Shown here in pieces: positions 56,380 to 64,000 of a stretch of DNA of 64,000 bases. The stretch's first letter is position 1. Every line of letters starts with the position of its first letter. The DNA is taken from assembly GCA_002839825.1 (NCBI GenBank), contig PGYU01000001.1, positions 186,001 to 250,000 of the forward strand, in the 5' to 3' direction. Below the pieces are notes generated by a model. The model searched no databases. It was not told the origin of the DNA and saw nothing but the letters and a program-made list of their open reading frames with translations. The stretch comes from Ignavibacteriae bacterium HGW-Ignavibacteriae-1. GTDB lineage: Bacteria; Bacteroidota; Ignavibacteria; Kapaibacteriales; UBA2268. Both the position numbers and the translations under genes were made by a program.

Positions 56380-57068
56380 GATAGACTCCTTGCAATTGAT
56401 TTAAAAATACTAATACCGTCATCACAGCCGAGTTGAGTGTCACTGTATCTTTCGGGATGCGGCATCATACCCAAAATATTCCCCTTTTTGCTAATAATCC
56501 CGGCTATATTATTGACAGAACCATTTGGATTATATTGCTTTTCGATAATACCATCAGGTGAACTGTATTTGAAAACAATCAAATTTTCGTCTTCGAGCAT
56601 TTTCAATGTATCGTCATCTGCATAGTAATTCCCTTCGCCATGAGCGATTGGAATATTGATAATATCACCCTTGTTGTAAGCTGAAGTAAAGGCTGAATCA
56701 TTTGAAATCACTTTTAGATTTGTATCTTTACAAATGAAATTCAAATTTTCGTTTTTCAGTAAAGCCCCTGGCAACATTCCGGTTTCGGTAAGGATTTGGA
56801 ATCCGTTACAAATGCCAACGACGTATTTGCCGCTTTCGCCAAATTTTTTGACTTCTTTCATCAATGGTGAAAATTGTGCAACAGCACCGCATCTCAGATA
56901 ATCGCCGTAGGAAAATCCTCCGGGCAAAATTATGCAATCAATGTCATCGGGAATCAAAGTATCTTTGTGCCATAGATATTGTGCACCAAATCCGGCATTC
57001 ACCGAAGCCGCATGATATGCATCATGGTCACAATTTGAACCCGGGAAAACTACAATGCCAAACTTCAT
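56376..57068 (-). CDS. purQ: Phosphoribosylformylglycinamidine synthase glutaminase subunit
   Basis: A 230-residue class I glutamine amidotransferase. [14 protein letters not shown] starts the protein, [15 protein letters not shown] is at 48-62, and the nucleophile Cys87 lies in [13 protein letters not shown]. The catalytic His/Glu pair is in MMPHPER near 205. Together with PurS and PurL it forms the multi-subunit FGAM synthase. purL is not in this window. It follows purS by 2 bp. Confidence 0.96.
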   Translation of the reverse strand: MKFGIVVFPGSNCDHDAYHAASVNAGFGAQYLWHKDTLIPDDIDCIILPGGFSYGDYLRCGAVAQFSPLMKEVKKFGESGKYVVGICNGFQILTETGMLPGALLKNENLNFICKDTNLKVISNDSAFTSAYNKGDIINIPIAHGEGNYYADDDTLKMLEDENLIVFKYSSPDGIIEKQYNPNGSVNNIAGIISKKGNILGMMPHPERYSDTQLGCDDGISIFKSIARSLS

Positions 57069-57070
57069 TT

Positions 57071-57328
57071 TTATTCCGCCTTAGTGATTTCGATGGAATA
57101 GTCTTCAATTATCGGATTTGCGATAATTTGTTTGCATGCGTTTTCAATCTGATAGGTTGCAGCAGTTTCGCTTTCGGCTTTGATTTCCAGAGTAACAAAT
57201 TTTCCGATTCGAACCGCACTCATAGATTCAAATCCGATTGAATGTAATGCGTGCTCGACTGTTTTACCTTGAACGTCGAGAATGCCTTCGCGAAGTGTGA
57301 TCTTGATATTTGCTTTATACTTGTTCAT
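57071..57328 (-). CDS. purS: Phosphoribosylformylglycinamidine synthase subunit PurS
   Basis: An 85-residue protein of the PurS size and pattern: YKANIKITLREGILDVQGKT at the start, then ALHSIGFESMSAVRIGKFVTLE and ACKQIIANPIIEDYSIEI at the end. It is the small accessory subunit that bridges PurL and PurQ. It is followed by purQ after 2 bp; a 75-bp gap separates it from pssA upstream. Confidence 0.95.
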   Translation of the reverse strand: MNKYKANIKITLREGILDVQGKTVEHALHSIGFESMSAVRIGKFVTLEIKAESETAATYQIENACKQIIANPIIEDYSIEITKAE

Positions 57329-57403
57329 TTACTTGAAATTTTAATATTACTAATCTTCAAAAATACGAAAAAAAAGCCGTATTTGCTAAATTAAGAAATT
57401 TGC

Positions 57404-58165
57404 TTAATTCTCTTCGGCATCGTCAATTTCTTCTTCGGGCTCTACATCCATTTGGAAGAATCTTATGAGATGTCTGATGCCACTTACGACAATGTAGAAT
57501 ATCATAAATGGAAATACGAAAATCCCTTTACTGACAATAGATGCTACCAGTCCAATAGCGAAAATGATTGATACCACAGGTCTTTCGCGGAATGACTTTT
57601 TGTTTGGACGCGGAATATTATCGAATCTGATGTCGGAAATCATTGCATATGCAACAAAAATCACTAATGCAAAAGTTGCGATGACAGTCATTGATTCGTT
57701 CATGTAGTTATTCGGGAGAATAAAAATTATGTATGAAACGATTGTCAAAGCAGCTGATGGAATTGGCAAACCTTTGAAGTATAATTTGTCCTCAATCATG
57801 TCAGTCAATTGAATATTGAATCGTGCTAAGCGAGATGCACCCGCTAAAGCAGGCAATGCAGCGAATAAAATCCCAATATCGCTATAATTGATGAAGAATA
57901 CTTGGTAAAGCATAAACGAAGGTGCCACCCCGAATGAAACTACGTCACAAAGCGAGTCGAGTTCGGCGCCAAATTCGCTTGTGGCATTGATTAGCCTTGC
58001 CATCACACCGTCAAGCATATCAAAAATGGCAGCAATTAATATAAACAATGCTCCTCGCTCGATATCGCCTTTTGATATGTAAACGATAGCGGAGAAGCCT
58101 GCATATAAATTGACTAAAGTCAATAAATTTGGGACTAAAGATTTGGTGATTCTCAGTTTTGCCAT
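57404..58165 (-). CDS. pssA: CDP-diacylglycerol--serine O-phosphatidyltransferase
   Basis: A 253-residue membrane protein. The CDP-alcohol phosphotransferase motif is complete: Asp49, Asp52-Gly53, Ala56-Arg57, Gly66, Asp70 and Asp74. About seven helices, and an acidic C-terminal tail (VEPEEEIDDAEEN). It makes phosphatidylserine from CDP-diacylglycerol and serine. It is 6 bp after psd, so the two steps to phosphatidylethanolamine are encoded together. PurS follows after 75 bp. Confidence 0.93.
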   Translation of the reverse strand: MAKLRITKSLVPNLLTLVNLYAGFSAIVYISKGDIERGALFILIAAIFDMLDGVMARLINATSEFGAELDSLCDVVSFGVAPSFMLYQVFFINYSDIGILFAALPALAGASRLARFNIQLTDMIEDKLYFKGLPIPSAALTIVSYIIFILPNNYMNESMTVIATFALVIFVAYAMISDIRFDNIPRPNKKSFRERPVVSIIFAIGLVASIVSKGIFVFPFMIFYIVVSGIRHLIRFFQMDVEPEEEIDDAEEN

Positions 58166-58171
58166 TTCAAC

Positions 58172-58846
58172 TTATTTTTCATTTATTTGTTTCATTCTAC
58201 CTAAAATTGTTTCGCCGGCTACCACTTTGTCGTTAACTTTTGCGAAAAATTCACAATCTAATGGTACAAATATATCCATTCTTGAGCCAAATTTCATCAT
58301 TCCGAATCTATCTCCGACCACGACGCTATCTTTGACTTTGACATCGCATACAATTCTTCTTGCCAAAATACCAACAATTTGCTTGTACATCACTTTGCCA
58401 TGTCGAGTCATTACCCCAATTTTAGAGTGTTCGTTCAGTTCGGAAGATTTCGGATGATAAGCTACTAAATATTCTCCGGGAACGTATTGGTAGTATTCCA
58501 CAACCCCTGTAACGGGATTACGGTTTACATGCACATCAACCGGTGAGAGGAATATGCTCAATCGTTTTGCTCTTTGCTTCAAATAATCGTTTTCATCAAC
58601 TTCGATAATTTCTACCACTTTACCATCTGCAGGAGCTATAATGTACGAATCATCATTGATTGCTACCATAGGCAATGTTCTGTCAGGGTCCCTGAAGAAA
58701 ATAAACACCAATGCAATTATGGCAGCTCCAATGATATAAAGTGGAATGCTAAGAAATAATTTATCAACATAGTAACCAAGTGCCAAAATTAGCACTCCGG
58801 CAATAAGCATGATTACTATGTTATCCGTTCCATATTTAGTGAGCAT
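58172..58846 (-). CDS. psd: Phosphatidylserine decarboxylase (short, archaeal-type)
   Basis: A 224-residue protein, the short form. The N-terminal membrane helices are at about 10-50. APADGKVVEI and RLSIFLSPVDVHVNRNP are conserved. The self-cleavage site is KFGSRMD near 185-191, so the chain should cut between Gly187 and Ser188 and form a pyruvoyl group on the alpha subunit. It makes phosphatidylethanolamine. It is the first gene of a minus-strand operon, divergent from dnaN across 128 bp. Confidence 0.94.
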   Translation of the reverse strand: MLTKYGTDNIVIMLIAGVLILALGYYVDKLFLSIPLYIIGAAIIALVFIFFRDPDRTLPMVAINDDSYIIAPADGKVVEIIEVDENDYLKQRAKRLSIFLSPVDVHVNRNPVTGVVEYYQYVPGEYLVAYHPKSSELNEHSKIGVMTRHGKVMYKQIVGILARRIVCDVKVKDSVVVGDRFGMMKFGSRMDIFVPLDCEFFAKVNDKVVAGETILGRMKQINEK

Positions 58847-58974
58847 CTGTATTCCTGAAAATGTTGAAAACTTTTTTCTTATATTTTTTTAATCTATACT
58901 AATTTTGTATTTTGACAAAATAATTATGCAAAATAATAAAATGTTAAGTCATATCATAAATTTGGGGAAAAATC

Positions 58975-60165
58975 ATGAAATTTCGTGCATCATTGATTGA
59001 ATTTCAGCAGGCTTTATCTAAAACTTTGCCTGCCATTCCGCGTAAAGCTACTATTCCGATATTAGAACATCTATATTTTTCGATTGAGGATAATACTTTA
59101 AGTATAATAGGTACAGACCAGAATATTACCATAATGACTTCAATCAAAGTTGATGCTGAAGACGAAGGAAAAGTTCTTGTTCCGGCTAAAATGTTAGACG
59201 ATTTAGTGAAAACTTTGGGGCATTCCGGTGACCTCGAATTTATCACCGATACTAACAACTACGAAATCAAATTATTAGTCGAACGCGGCAAATACAACAT
59301 GAAAGGGCTCAATCCAATCGAATACCTTGATTTGCCGGAATTATTTGAATCTAAAAAACCTGACTTCGAAGCAGCTAAACAAGAGGGAACTATCGAAAGC
59401 GGTATTTCTACTGCCTTTTTTATCAAAGAGGACATTGTGCGATTGGCTGAAAAAACTCTCATTGCAGTCTCAGACGATGAGTATCGTCCGGCAATGACAG
59501 GGATTTTGCTCCAATTCAGAGAAAATTACGTCAATGCTGTTTCGACTGACAGCTATAGATTGGTAAAAGCTACTGTTCATGCCGATAAAGTGTCATTCCC
59601 ACAGAATTTCGATGTTATTTTGCCGTCAAAATCAATGGAATTATTAGTCAAAACTGATAGCGATTTGATTATGTCATTTATCGAATCCTTCGGAAAAGTC
59701 ACTCATGCTCGTTTTGATGCCGGAAACACGATTTTCATTACTCGCGTAATCAACGAAAAATTCCCGCCATACGAGTCTGTTATTCCTCAGAATAACGCTA
59801 TATTACTCACTGTTGACAGAAAGCAAGTGCTGTTGGCTATCAAGAGTGTGTCATTGTTTGCGAATAATATCACAAAGCAAATCAAACTCCATGCTGTCAA
59901 TAACACATTGACTCTGCATGCCGAAGACGAAGAAACAGGCAAAAGCGGCAAACGCGAATTGCCTTGCGATTTGAATCACGAATCATTCGAAATTGGTTTC
60001 AATTTCAAATATCTCGAGGAAGCATTCAACAACGTTGAAGAAAGCGAAACCGAAGATAATTTGGTCATTATGTCATTTTCAGAGCCAAATAAACCCGCTC
60101 TCATAAGACCAAAATCTGAAAAAGAAGAATTACTCATGCTTGTAATGCCTGTCAGAATATCATAA
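58975..60165 (+). CDS. dnaN: DNA polymerase III beta subunit (sliding clamp)
   Basis: A 396-residue protein with three clamp domains, slightly longer than the E. coli protein (366). MKFRASLIEFQQALSKTLPA, then AIPRKATIPILEHLYFSIED, SGISTAFFIKEDIVRLAEKT in the middle and LLMLVMPVRIS at the end are family features. It encircles DNA and holds the polymerase. GGGGA precedes the ATG and a -7-like TAATTTTG lies at 58900-58907. dnaA is not upstream; psd lies there instead, on the other strand. A terminator follows. Confidence 0.97.
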   Translation: MKFRASLIEFQQALSKTLPAIPRKATIPILEHLYFSIEDNTLSIIGTDQNITIMTSIKVDAEDEGKVLVPAKMLDDLVKTLGHSGDLEFITDTNNYEIKLLVERGKYNMKGLNPIEYLDLPELFESKKPDFEAAKQEGTIESGISTAFFIKEDIVRLAEKTLIAVSDDEYRPAMTGILLQFRENYVNAVSTDSYRLVKATVHADKVSFPQNFDVILPSKSMELLVKTDSDLIMSFIESFGKVTHARFDAGNTIFITRVINEKFPPYESVIPQNNAILLTVDRKQVLLAIKSVSLFANNITKQIKLHAVNNTLTLHAEDEETGKSGKRELPCDLNHESFEIGFNFKYLEEAFNNVEESETEDNLVIMSFSEPNKPALIRPKSEKEELLMLVMPVRIS

Positions 60166-60181
60166 TTTGTAATATTTGATT

Positions 60182-60223
60182 TGCCCCGAGGTTCATTTTC
60201 AAATTATCTCGGGGCATTTTTTA
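60182..60223 (+). terminator. Terminator between dnaN and recF
   Basis: TGCCCCGAG (60182-60190) pairs perfectly with CTCGGGGCA (60208-60216), followed by six T. The recF start at 60230 lies only seven bases after it, so recF may depend on read-through or on a promoter inside dnaN. Confidence 0.9.
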
Positions 60224-60229
60224 TTTTGA

Positions 60230-61366
60230 ATGAAAATCCATAAAATCCATATTGTAAATCTGAGAAATCATGCTGATAATTTGATTGAATTATCACCTTC
60301 GACCAATATTATTCATGGCTCAAACGGTTCCGGAAAGACTACAATTCTCGAGTCAGTGGCTTTGGCATCGCACTCGAAAAGCTTCCAACCTACTGATGAT
60401 AAAAATTTGATTCGATGGGCTGAAAATCGTTATTTTGTGAATGTTTTTGCTGATTACGATATGGATATAGCTTACGAAATCAGCATCAATTATAATCGTG
60501 GCAGCCGCAAGCAAATCAATTCATCGAAAGGTGAAAATTTATACCCGAAGGACATTATTGGTGAAATGCCAATTGTGATTTTGACACCCGATTATAAAGC
60601 AATCACTTTCGGTAGCCCTCAAGACCGCCGCCAATTCATTGATACAGTGCTTTCGCAAGCTTCCAAATATTATGTTGATGCCATTTTGAAGCAAAAAAAA
60701 TACCTAAAGCATCGCAACGCAATCTTAGGGCAATTTGCAAGGGAACATAGGATAGATGAAAAATTATTAGCTACAGCAACTGATTTTTTCATCAGCTATA
60801 GCAGCGACGTAATTTACAAACGATTCCAATTCATCAACGAATTCATTCCGTTTTTTAAGCAATCATATGCCGAAATTACCGATTCAGCCGAACTTGTAGA
60901 ATTGAAGTACAAGCCCGATAGTATCGAATTCAATCAATTTTCAAAGATGGAAAAATCCGAAATTTCAGAGCAACTCGTCAAAGCATCAAAAAATTTATAT
61001 CAAAACGAACTCAGACGCGGTACAACTTTGTTCGGACCTCAGAAAGATGATATTGACATATTCATCAATCAAGGATTGGCGAAAGATGCCGCATCGCAAG
61101 GACAGCATAAGAGTTTGTTGATTTCACTCAAATTTGCTGAATTTGAATTTCTCAAGACCGTAGTGAGGGAGACCCCAATCATTTTGCTCGATGATATTTT
61201 CAGTGAGCTTGATGCTGCAAGGTCACAAAAGGTGTTGGAGCTTTTGCTCACTAAAAATGCTCAAACATTGATAACAGTCACCGAGCCTGATAAATTCTTA
61301 AATTGGCAAAAGGATAAATCAAATTTCAAGATTATTTCATTATCGGAAGGTCGAATAGTGACATGA
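60230..61366 (+). CDS. recF: DNA replication and repair ATPase RecF
   Basis: A 378-residue SMC-like ATPase. Walker A is GSNGSGKTT (30-38). GSPQDRRQFIDTVLSQ is near 127-142. The ABC signature region SQGQHKSLLISLKFAEFE is near 288-305 and Walker B is PIILLDDIFSELD near 315-327. It loads RecA at gaps with RecO and RecR. The start lies directly after the dnaN terminator, with no clear ribosome site. Its stop overlaps the dciA start by four bases. Confidence 0.96.
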   Translation: MKIHKIHIVNLRNHADNLIELSPSTNIIHGSNGSGKTTILESVALASHSKSFQPTDDKNLIRWAENRYFVNVFADYDMDIAYEISINYNRGSRKQINSSKGENLYPKDIIGEMPIVILTPDYKAITFGSPQDRRQFIDTVLSQASKYYVDAILKQKKYLKHRNAILGQFAREHRIDEKLLATATDFFISYSSDVIYKRFQFINEFIPFFKQSYAEITDSAELVELKYKPDSIEFNQFSKMEKSEISEQLVKASKNLYQNELRRGTTLFGPQKDDIDIFINQGLAKDAASQGQHKSLLISLKFAEFEFLKTVVRETPIILLDDIFSELDAARSQKVLELLLTKNAQTLITVTEPDKFLNWQKDKSNFKIISLSEGRIVT

Positions 61367-61659
61367 GCAGTGATAAGAACATAAACCCACTCAATCAATT
61401 GGTCGAACAATTTGCCGCAAGCAGAGGGCTCACCGAGTTATATATTCTGGGCGAAATTCAATATTATTGGGAAGATTTGCTCGGCAAAGCATTCGCCAAG
61501 CAAGTCCAAGCCATCAGGCTTAAAGATAAGAAGCTCTATCTCACCACCCAATCAGCTTCTCACCGTATGGAATTAGAAATTCGTAAAAACGAAATAAAAG
61601 ATTTGATAAATGCGAAAATAGGCAAAGGAATTGTCGTTTCCGAAGTGGTTATCAGGTAA
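61363..61659 (+). CDS. DciA-like DUF721 protein (replicative helicase loader)
   Basis: A 98-residue protein. NPLNQLVEQFAASRGL, IQYYWEDLLGKAFAKQVQAI and LYLTTQSASHRMELEIRKNEI match the DUF721 core. DciA is the ancestral loader of DnaB in bacteria that lack DnaC or DnaI. The gene lies between recF and gyrB, a usual place for this family in the FCB group. ATGA-type overlap with recF. Confidence 0.9.
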   Translation: MSSDKNINPLNQLVEQFAASRGLTELYILGEIQYYWEDLLGKAFAKQVQAIRLKDKKLYLTTQSASHRMELEIRKNEIKDLINAKIGKGIVVSEVVIR

Positions 61660-61710
61660 AAATTTCGTAAATTTGTAAGTTTAGTATTAACACAAATTGC
61701 AGGAACTTTA

Positions 61711-63759
61711 ATGAAAGAGAATGAAATCTTGCCGGAAATGGCAAGCCGTAATGATTATAGTGAGGATAGTATTAAAGTATTGGAGGGGCTGGAAGCTGTT
61801 CGGAAGCGCCCCGCTATGTACATTGGCGATACAGGCGAAAGAGGCTTGCATCACCTTATTCAAGAAGTCGTAGATAATTCGATAGATGAGGCTTTAGCAG
61901 GTTTTTGCAAAAACATAACTGTTAAAATTCACAAAAATGGCGCTTGTTCCGTGCAAGATGATGGGCGTGGTATTCCGACAGGACCACACCCCATTAAGAA
62001 GATTTCAACACTGCAAGTCGTAATGTGCACACTTCATGCCGGTGGTAAGTTTGACAAAAACACATACAAAGTATCCGGTGGTTTGCATGGTGTCGGCGTT
62101 TCATGCGTAAACGCCTTGTCAGAATATGCAGAAGTCGTGGTTAAACGCGATGGTAAAGAATTCAGACAAACTTATTCAGAAGGTATCCCTACTTCGGAAG
62201 TAATCGAAGTCGGCAAAACCTCTGACAGAGGAACCTACGTTTACTTTCTTCCCGATAAGACTTTATTCAAAACTGTCGAATTCAAATATGACAAAACCTC
62301 AGAAAGATTGCGCGAACTTGCATTCCTGAATCCCGAAGTCACTATAACATTTATTGACGAAAGACCCGAAGATGGCAATCTTGAAGATGTGTTCCATTAC
62401 GAAGGCGGCATCGTTGATTTTGTGAAATATATTGACAGTCACAATTCGCAATTAGTTGATATAATTTATATCAAGGGCGTAGAGCCCGGTGAAACCGGAG
62501 CCGAAACAGTGGCTGAAATTGCTTTCCAGTACAATAATGCGTACAATGAAAATGTAATTTCGTATGTCAATAACATTAATACTATCGAAGGTGGCACGCA
62601 CGTTACAGGATTCAGGTCAGCACTAACGCGGACTTTGAATCAATATGCGGCTAATATCAACAAAAAAAATAACAAAGTTCAACTCGTTGGCGATGACTTC
62701 CGCGAAGGTTTGACTGCGATTATTTCAATCAAAGTTGCCGAACCTCAATTCGAAGGACAAACCAAGACAAAGCTCGGAAACGGCGAGGTCGAAGGAATTG
62801 TCAGGACAATCGTTAATGACAAACTAAACCAATATCTTGATTTAAATCCTGCTGCCGCAAAGCGAATAATCGAAAAGGCACAATTGGCTGCTGAAGCCAG
62901 AATTGCAGCGAAAAAGTCGCGTGAACTTGTTCGTCGCAAAAATGCACTCGAAAACTCTACATTGCCCGGCAAACTTGCTGATTGCTCTTTGAATTCGCCT
63001 GTTGATACTGAAATTTACATAGTCGAAGGTGATTCGGCAGGTGGCTCTGCAAAACAAGGGCGTGATAGACGTTTCCAAGCGATTTTACCTTTGAAAGGTA
63101 AGATTTTGAACGTCCAAAAAGCACGTATCAATAAAATTTTGGAAAATGAAGAAATCAGGACAATCATCACCGCACTCGGTTCGGGTTTTGGTGAAGATTT
63201 CGATCCGGAAAAATTACGCTACGGCAAAATCATTTTAATGGCGGATGCCGATGTTGACGGTTCGCATATTCGCACGCTGCTTCTGACCTTATTTTTCAAC
63301 TATATGAAAGATTTGATTCTGGACGGAAAGCTTTATATTGCTCAACCGCCACTTTATAAGCTCAAAAAGGGGAGACTCGAATATTACGCTTATAATGATG
63401 CCCAAAGAGACGAACTGTTAGACAGAATCCGCAAGGAATCATCAAAAAATAAAGTTGAAGAACCGGTAGTCGAACCCACAGGCGAAGACCAAGTAGAGGA
63501 AGACTCAGAAAATGAATTAATTTTGGAAGCCAAAAAAGACGGTATCCAAATTTCAAGATTTAAAGGTCTTGGCGAAATGAATCCTGACCAACTTTGGGAT
63601 ACAACAATGAATCCCGAAACACGGACTTTGCTCCAAGTAACCTTGGGCGAAGCAATTCAAGCATCTATGGTTTTCCAAACGCTTATGGGTGACAAAGTTG
63701 AACCCCGACGCGAATTTATAGAACGTAATGCACATTATGTCAAAAATTTGGATGTATAA
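61711..63759 (+). CDS. gyrB: DNA gyrase subunit B
   Basis: A 682-residue protein of the shorter Bacteroidota/FCB type. GHKL ATPase: LEAVRKRPAMYIGD, EVVDNSIDEAL, DDGRGIP and GGLHGVGVSCVNALS. Toprim: EGDSAGGSAKQGRDRRFQA near 431 and DADVDGSHIRTLLLT near 511. The end has SRFKGLGEMNPDQLWDTTMN and REFIERNAHYVKNLDV. An acidic insertion (about 573-605) sits before the Toprim end. A -7-like TAAATTTG is at 61668-61675, and AGGA precedes the ATG. With GyrA it supercoils DNA; gyrA is outside the window. Confidence 0.95.
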   Translation: MKENEILPEMASRNDYSEDSIKVLEGLEAVRKRPAMYIGDTGERGLHHLIQEVVDNSIDEALAGFCKNITVKIHKNGACSVQDDGRGIPTGPHPIKKISTLQVVMCTLHAGGKFDKNTYKVSGGLHGVGVSCVNALSEYAEVVVKRDGKEFRQTYSEGIPTSEVIEVGKTSDRGTYVYFLPDKTLFKTVEFKYDKTSERLRELAFLNPEVTITFIDERPEDGNLEDVFHYEGGIVDFVKYIDSHNSQLVDIIYIKGVEPGETGAETVAEIAFQYNNAYNENVISYVNNINTIEGGTHVTGFRSALTRTLNQYAANINKKNNKVQLVGDDFREGLTAIISIKVAEPQFEGQTKTKLGNGEVEGIVRTIVNDKLNQYLDLNPAAAKRIIEKAQLAAEARIAAKKSRELVRRKNALENSTLPGKLADCSLNSPVDTEIYIVEGDSAGGSAKQGRDRRFQAILPLKGKILNVQKARINKILENEEIRTIITALGSGFGEDFDPEKLRYGKIILMADADVDGSHIRTLLLTLFFNYMKDLILDGKLYIAQPPLYKLKKGRLEYYAYNDAQRDELLDRIRKESSKNKVEEPVVEPTGEDQVEEDSENELILEAKKDGIQISRFKGLGEMNPDQLWDTTMNPETRTLLQVTLGEAIQASMVFQTLMGDKVEPRREFIERNAHYVKNLDV

Positions 63760-64000
63760 TGAAAAAGTTTCAATTTTTAATTGCTTTGATGATATTTTTA
63801 TCGTCTTCGGCATTGATTGCACAGCCGCTTGAAAACGCGGAAGCCTTCATTGTGGATTATTTTGAAGGTAAAATCACCGAAACACACAGTAAGTTAGATT
63901 CTGCAGCCCGCACTCAAATCACCGTTGAGCAATTAACGATGATTAGAGGGCAGATTGATGCACAATTGGGTAAACTGAAATCCATAAATGAGCCTGCATA
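63759..64000 (+). CDS. Secreted protein, 5' part only (DUF3887-like), cut by window edge
   Basis: The start overlaps the gyrB stop (TAATG, ATG 63759), so it is translationally coupled. The visible 80 residues give a signal peptide (MKKFQFLIALMIFLSSSALIAQ) and the start of a helical domain (AEAFIVDYFEGKITETHSKL ... LTMIRGQIDAQLGKLKSINEP) that resembles DUF3887, a domain often placed before an alpha/beta hydrolase. The rest lies outside the window, so the class cannot be fixed. Confidence 0.6.
   Translation, partial: MKKFQFLIALMIFLSSSALIAQPLENAEAFIVDYFEGKITETHSKLDSAARTQITVEQLTMIRGQIDAQLGKLKSINEPA

Noticed and set aside
57360-57403. Possible terminator between pssA and purS (AAATACG/CGTATTT)
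   Set aside because: The T-run falls within the loop, not after the stem, so it does not form a classical terminator; read-through into purS is likely.
58847-58974. Possible chromosomal origin upstream of dnaN
   Set aside because: The 128 bp is AT-rich but shows only one weak DnaA-box-like match (TTATGCAAA) and no cluster; dnaA is absent.

Overview
The window is AT-rich chromosomal DNA from an uncultured-looking member of the Bacteroidota/FCB group. Many secreted proteins end in a Por-type (T9SS) sorting domain. FISUMP, choice-of-anchor-D-like, DUF1573 and HmuY proteins are present. Several genes have the TTTG / TAnnTTTG promoter pattern of Bacteroidota. The mixture resembles Kapabacteria or Ignavibacteria more than classical Bacteroidia, but the placement is inference. 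No phage, integrase, transposase or CRISPR array was seen.

Layout. 1-13.5 kb is a cell-surface region: an edge-truncated VWA protein with exact 58-residue repeats, a DUF1573 protein, an ECF sigma / anti-sigma-like / lipoprotein operon divergent from a secreted T9SS protein, and a second VWA locus that looks like a split paralogue of the first. 13.8-25.5 kb holds a TPR protein, a T9SS-tagged cyclophilin, LipB, tRNA-Gly, a crotonase, a phosphodiester glycosidase, a carotenoid-type membrane protein, then a repeat-rich stretch flanking a beta-propeller gene and an unknown gene, and tRNA-Val. 25.7-32.8 kb is a sugar-nucleotide operon (wecB, rfbC, rfbA, rfbB, rfbD) converging on an amidohydrolase-ferredoxin-glycosyltransferase operon. 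32.8-39.2 kb has an AbgT transporter, secD-secF, a STAS protein and purA. 39.3-43.4 kb looks like a haem-acquisition group (secreted CxxCH protein, TonB-dependent receptor, HmuY-like lipoprotein). 43.5-55.9 kb runs methyltransferase, YfhO-like protein, carA-carB, metH, two small membrane proteins and cytidine deaminase. 55.9-58.8 kb on the minus strand carries psd-pssA-purS-purQ-tatA-tatA. 58.9 kb to the end is dnaN-recF-dciA-gyrB plus an edge-truncated secreted protein.

The parts most worth following up are (i) the ECF sigma module, whose anti-sigma-like protein has an apparent outer-membrane beta-barrel tail and whose divergent promoter region carries an 11-bp inverted repeat; (ii) the two VWA loci, one fused and one split; and (iii) a family of about 100-bp palindromic repeats in inverted orientation around a two-gene unit, one copy supplying the end of a reading frame. 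All functional calls come from reading the sequence and recalling family motifs; no database search was run.
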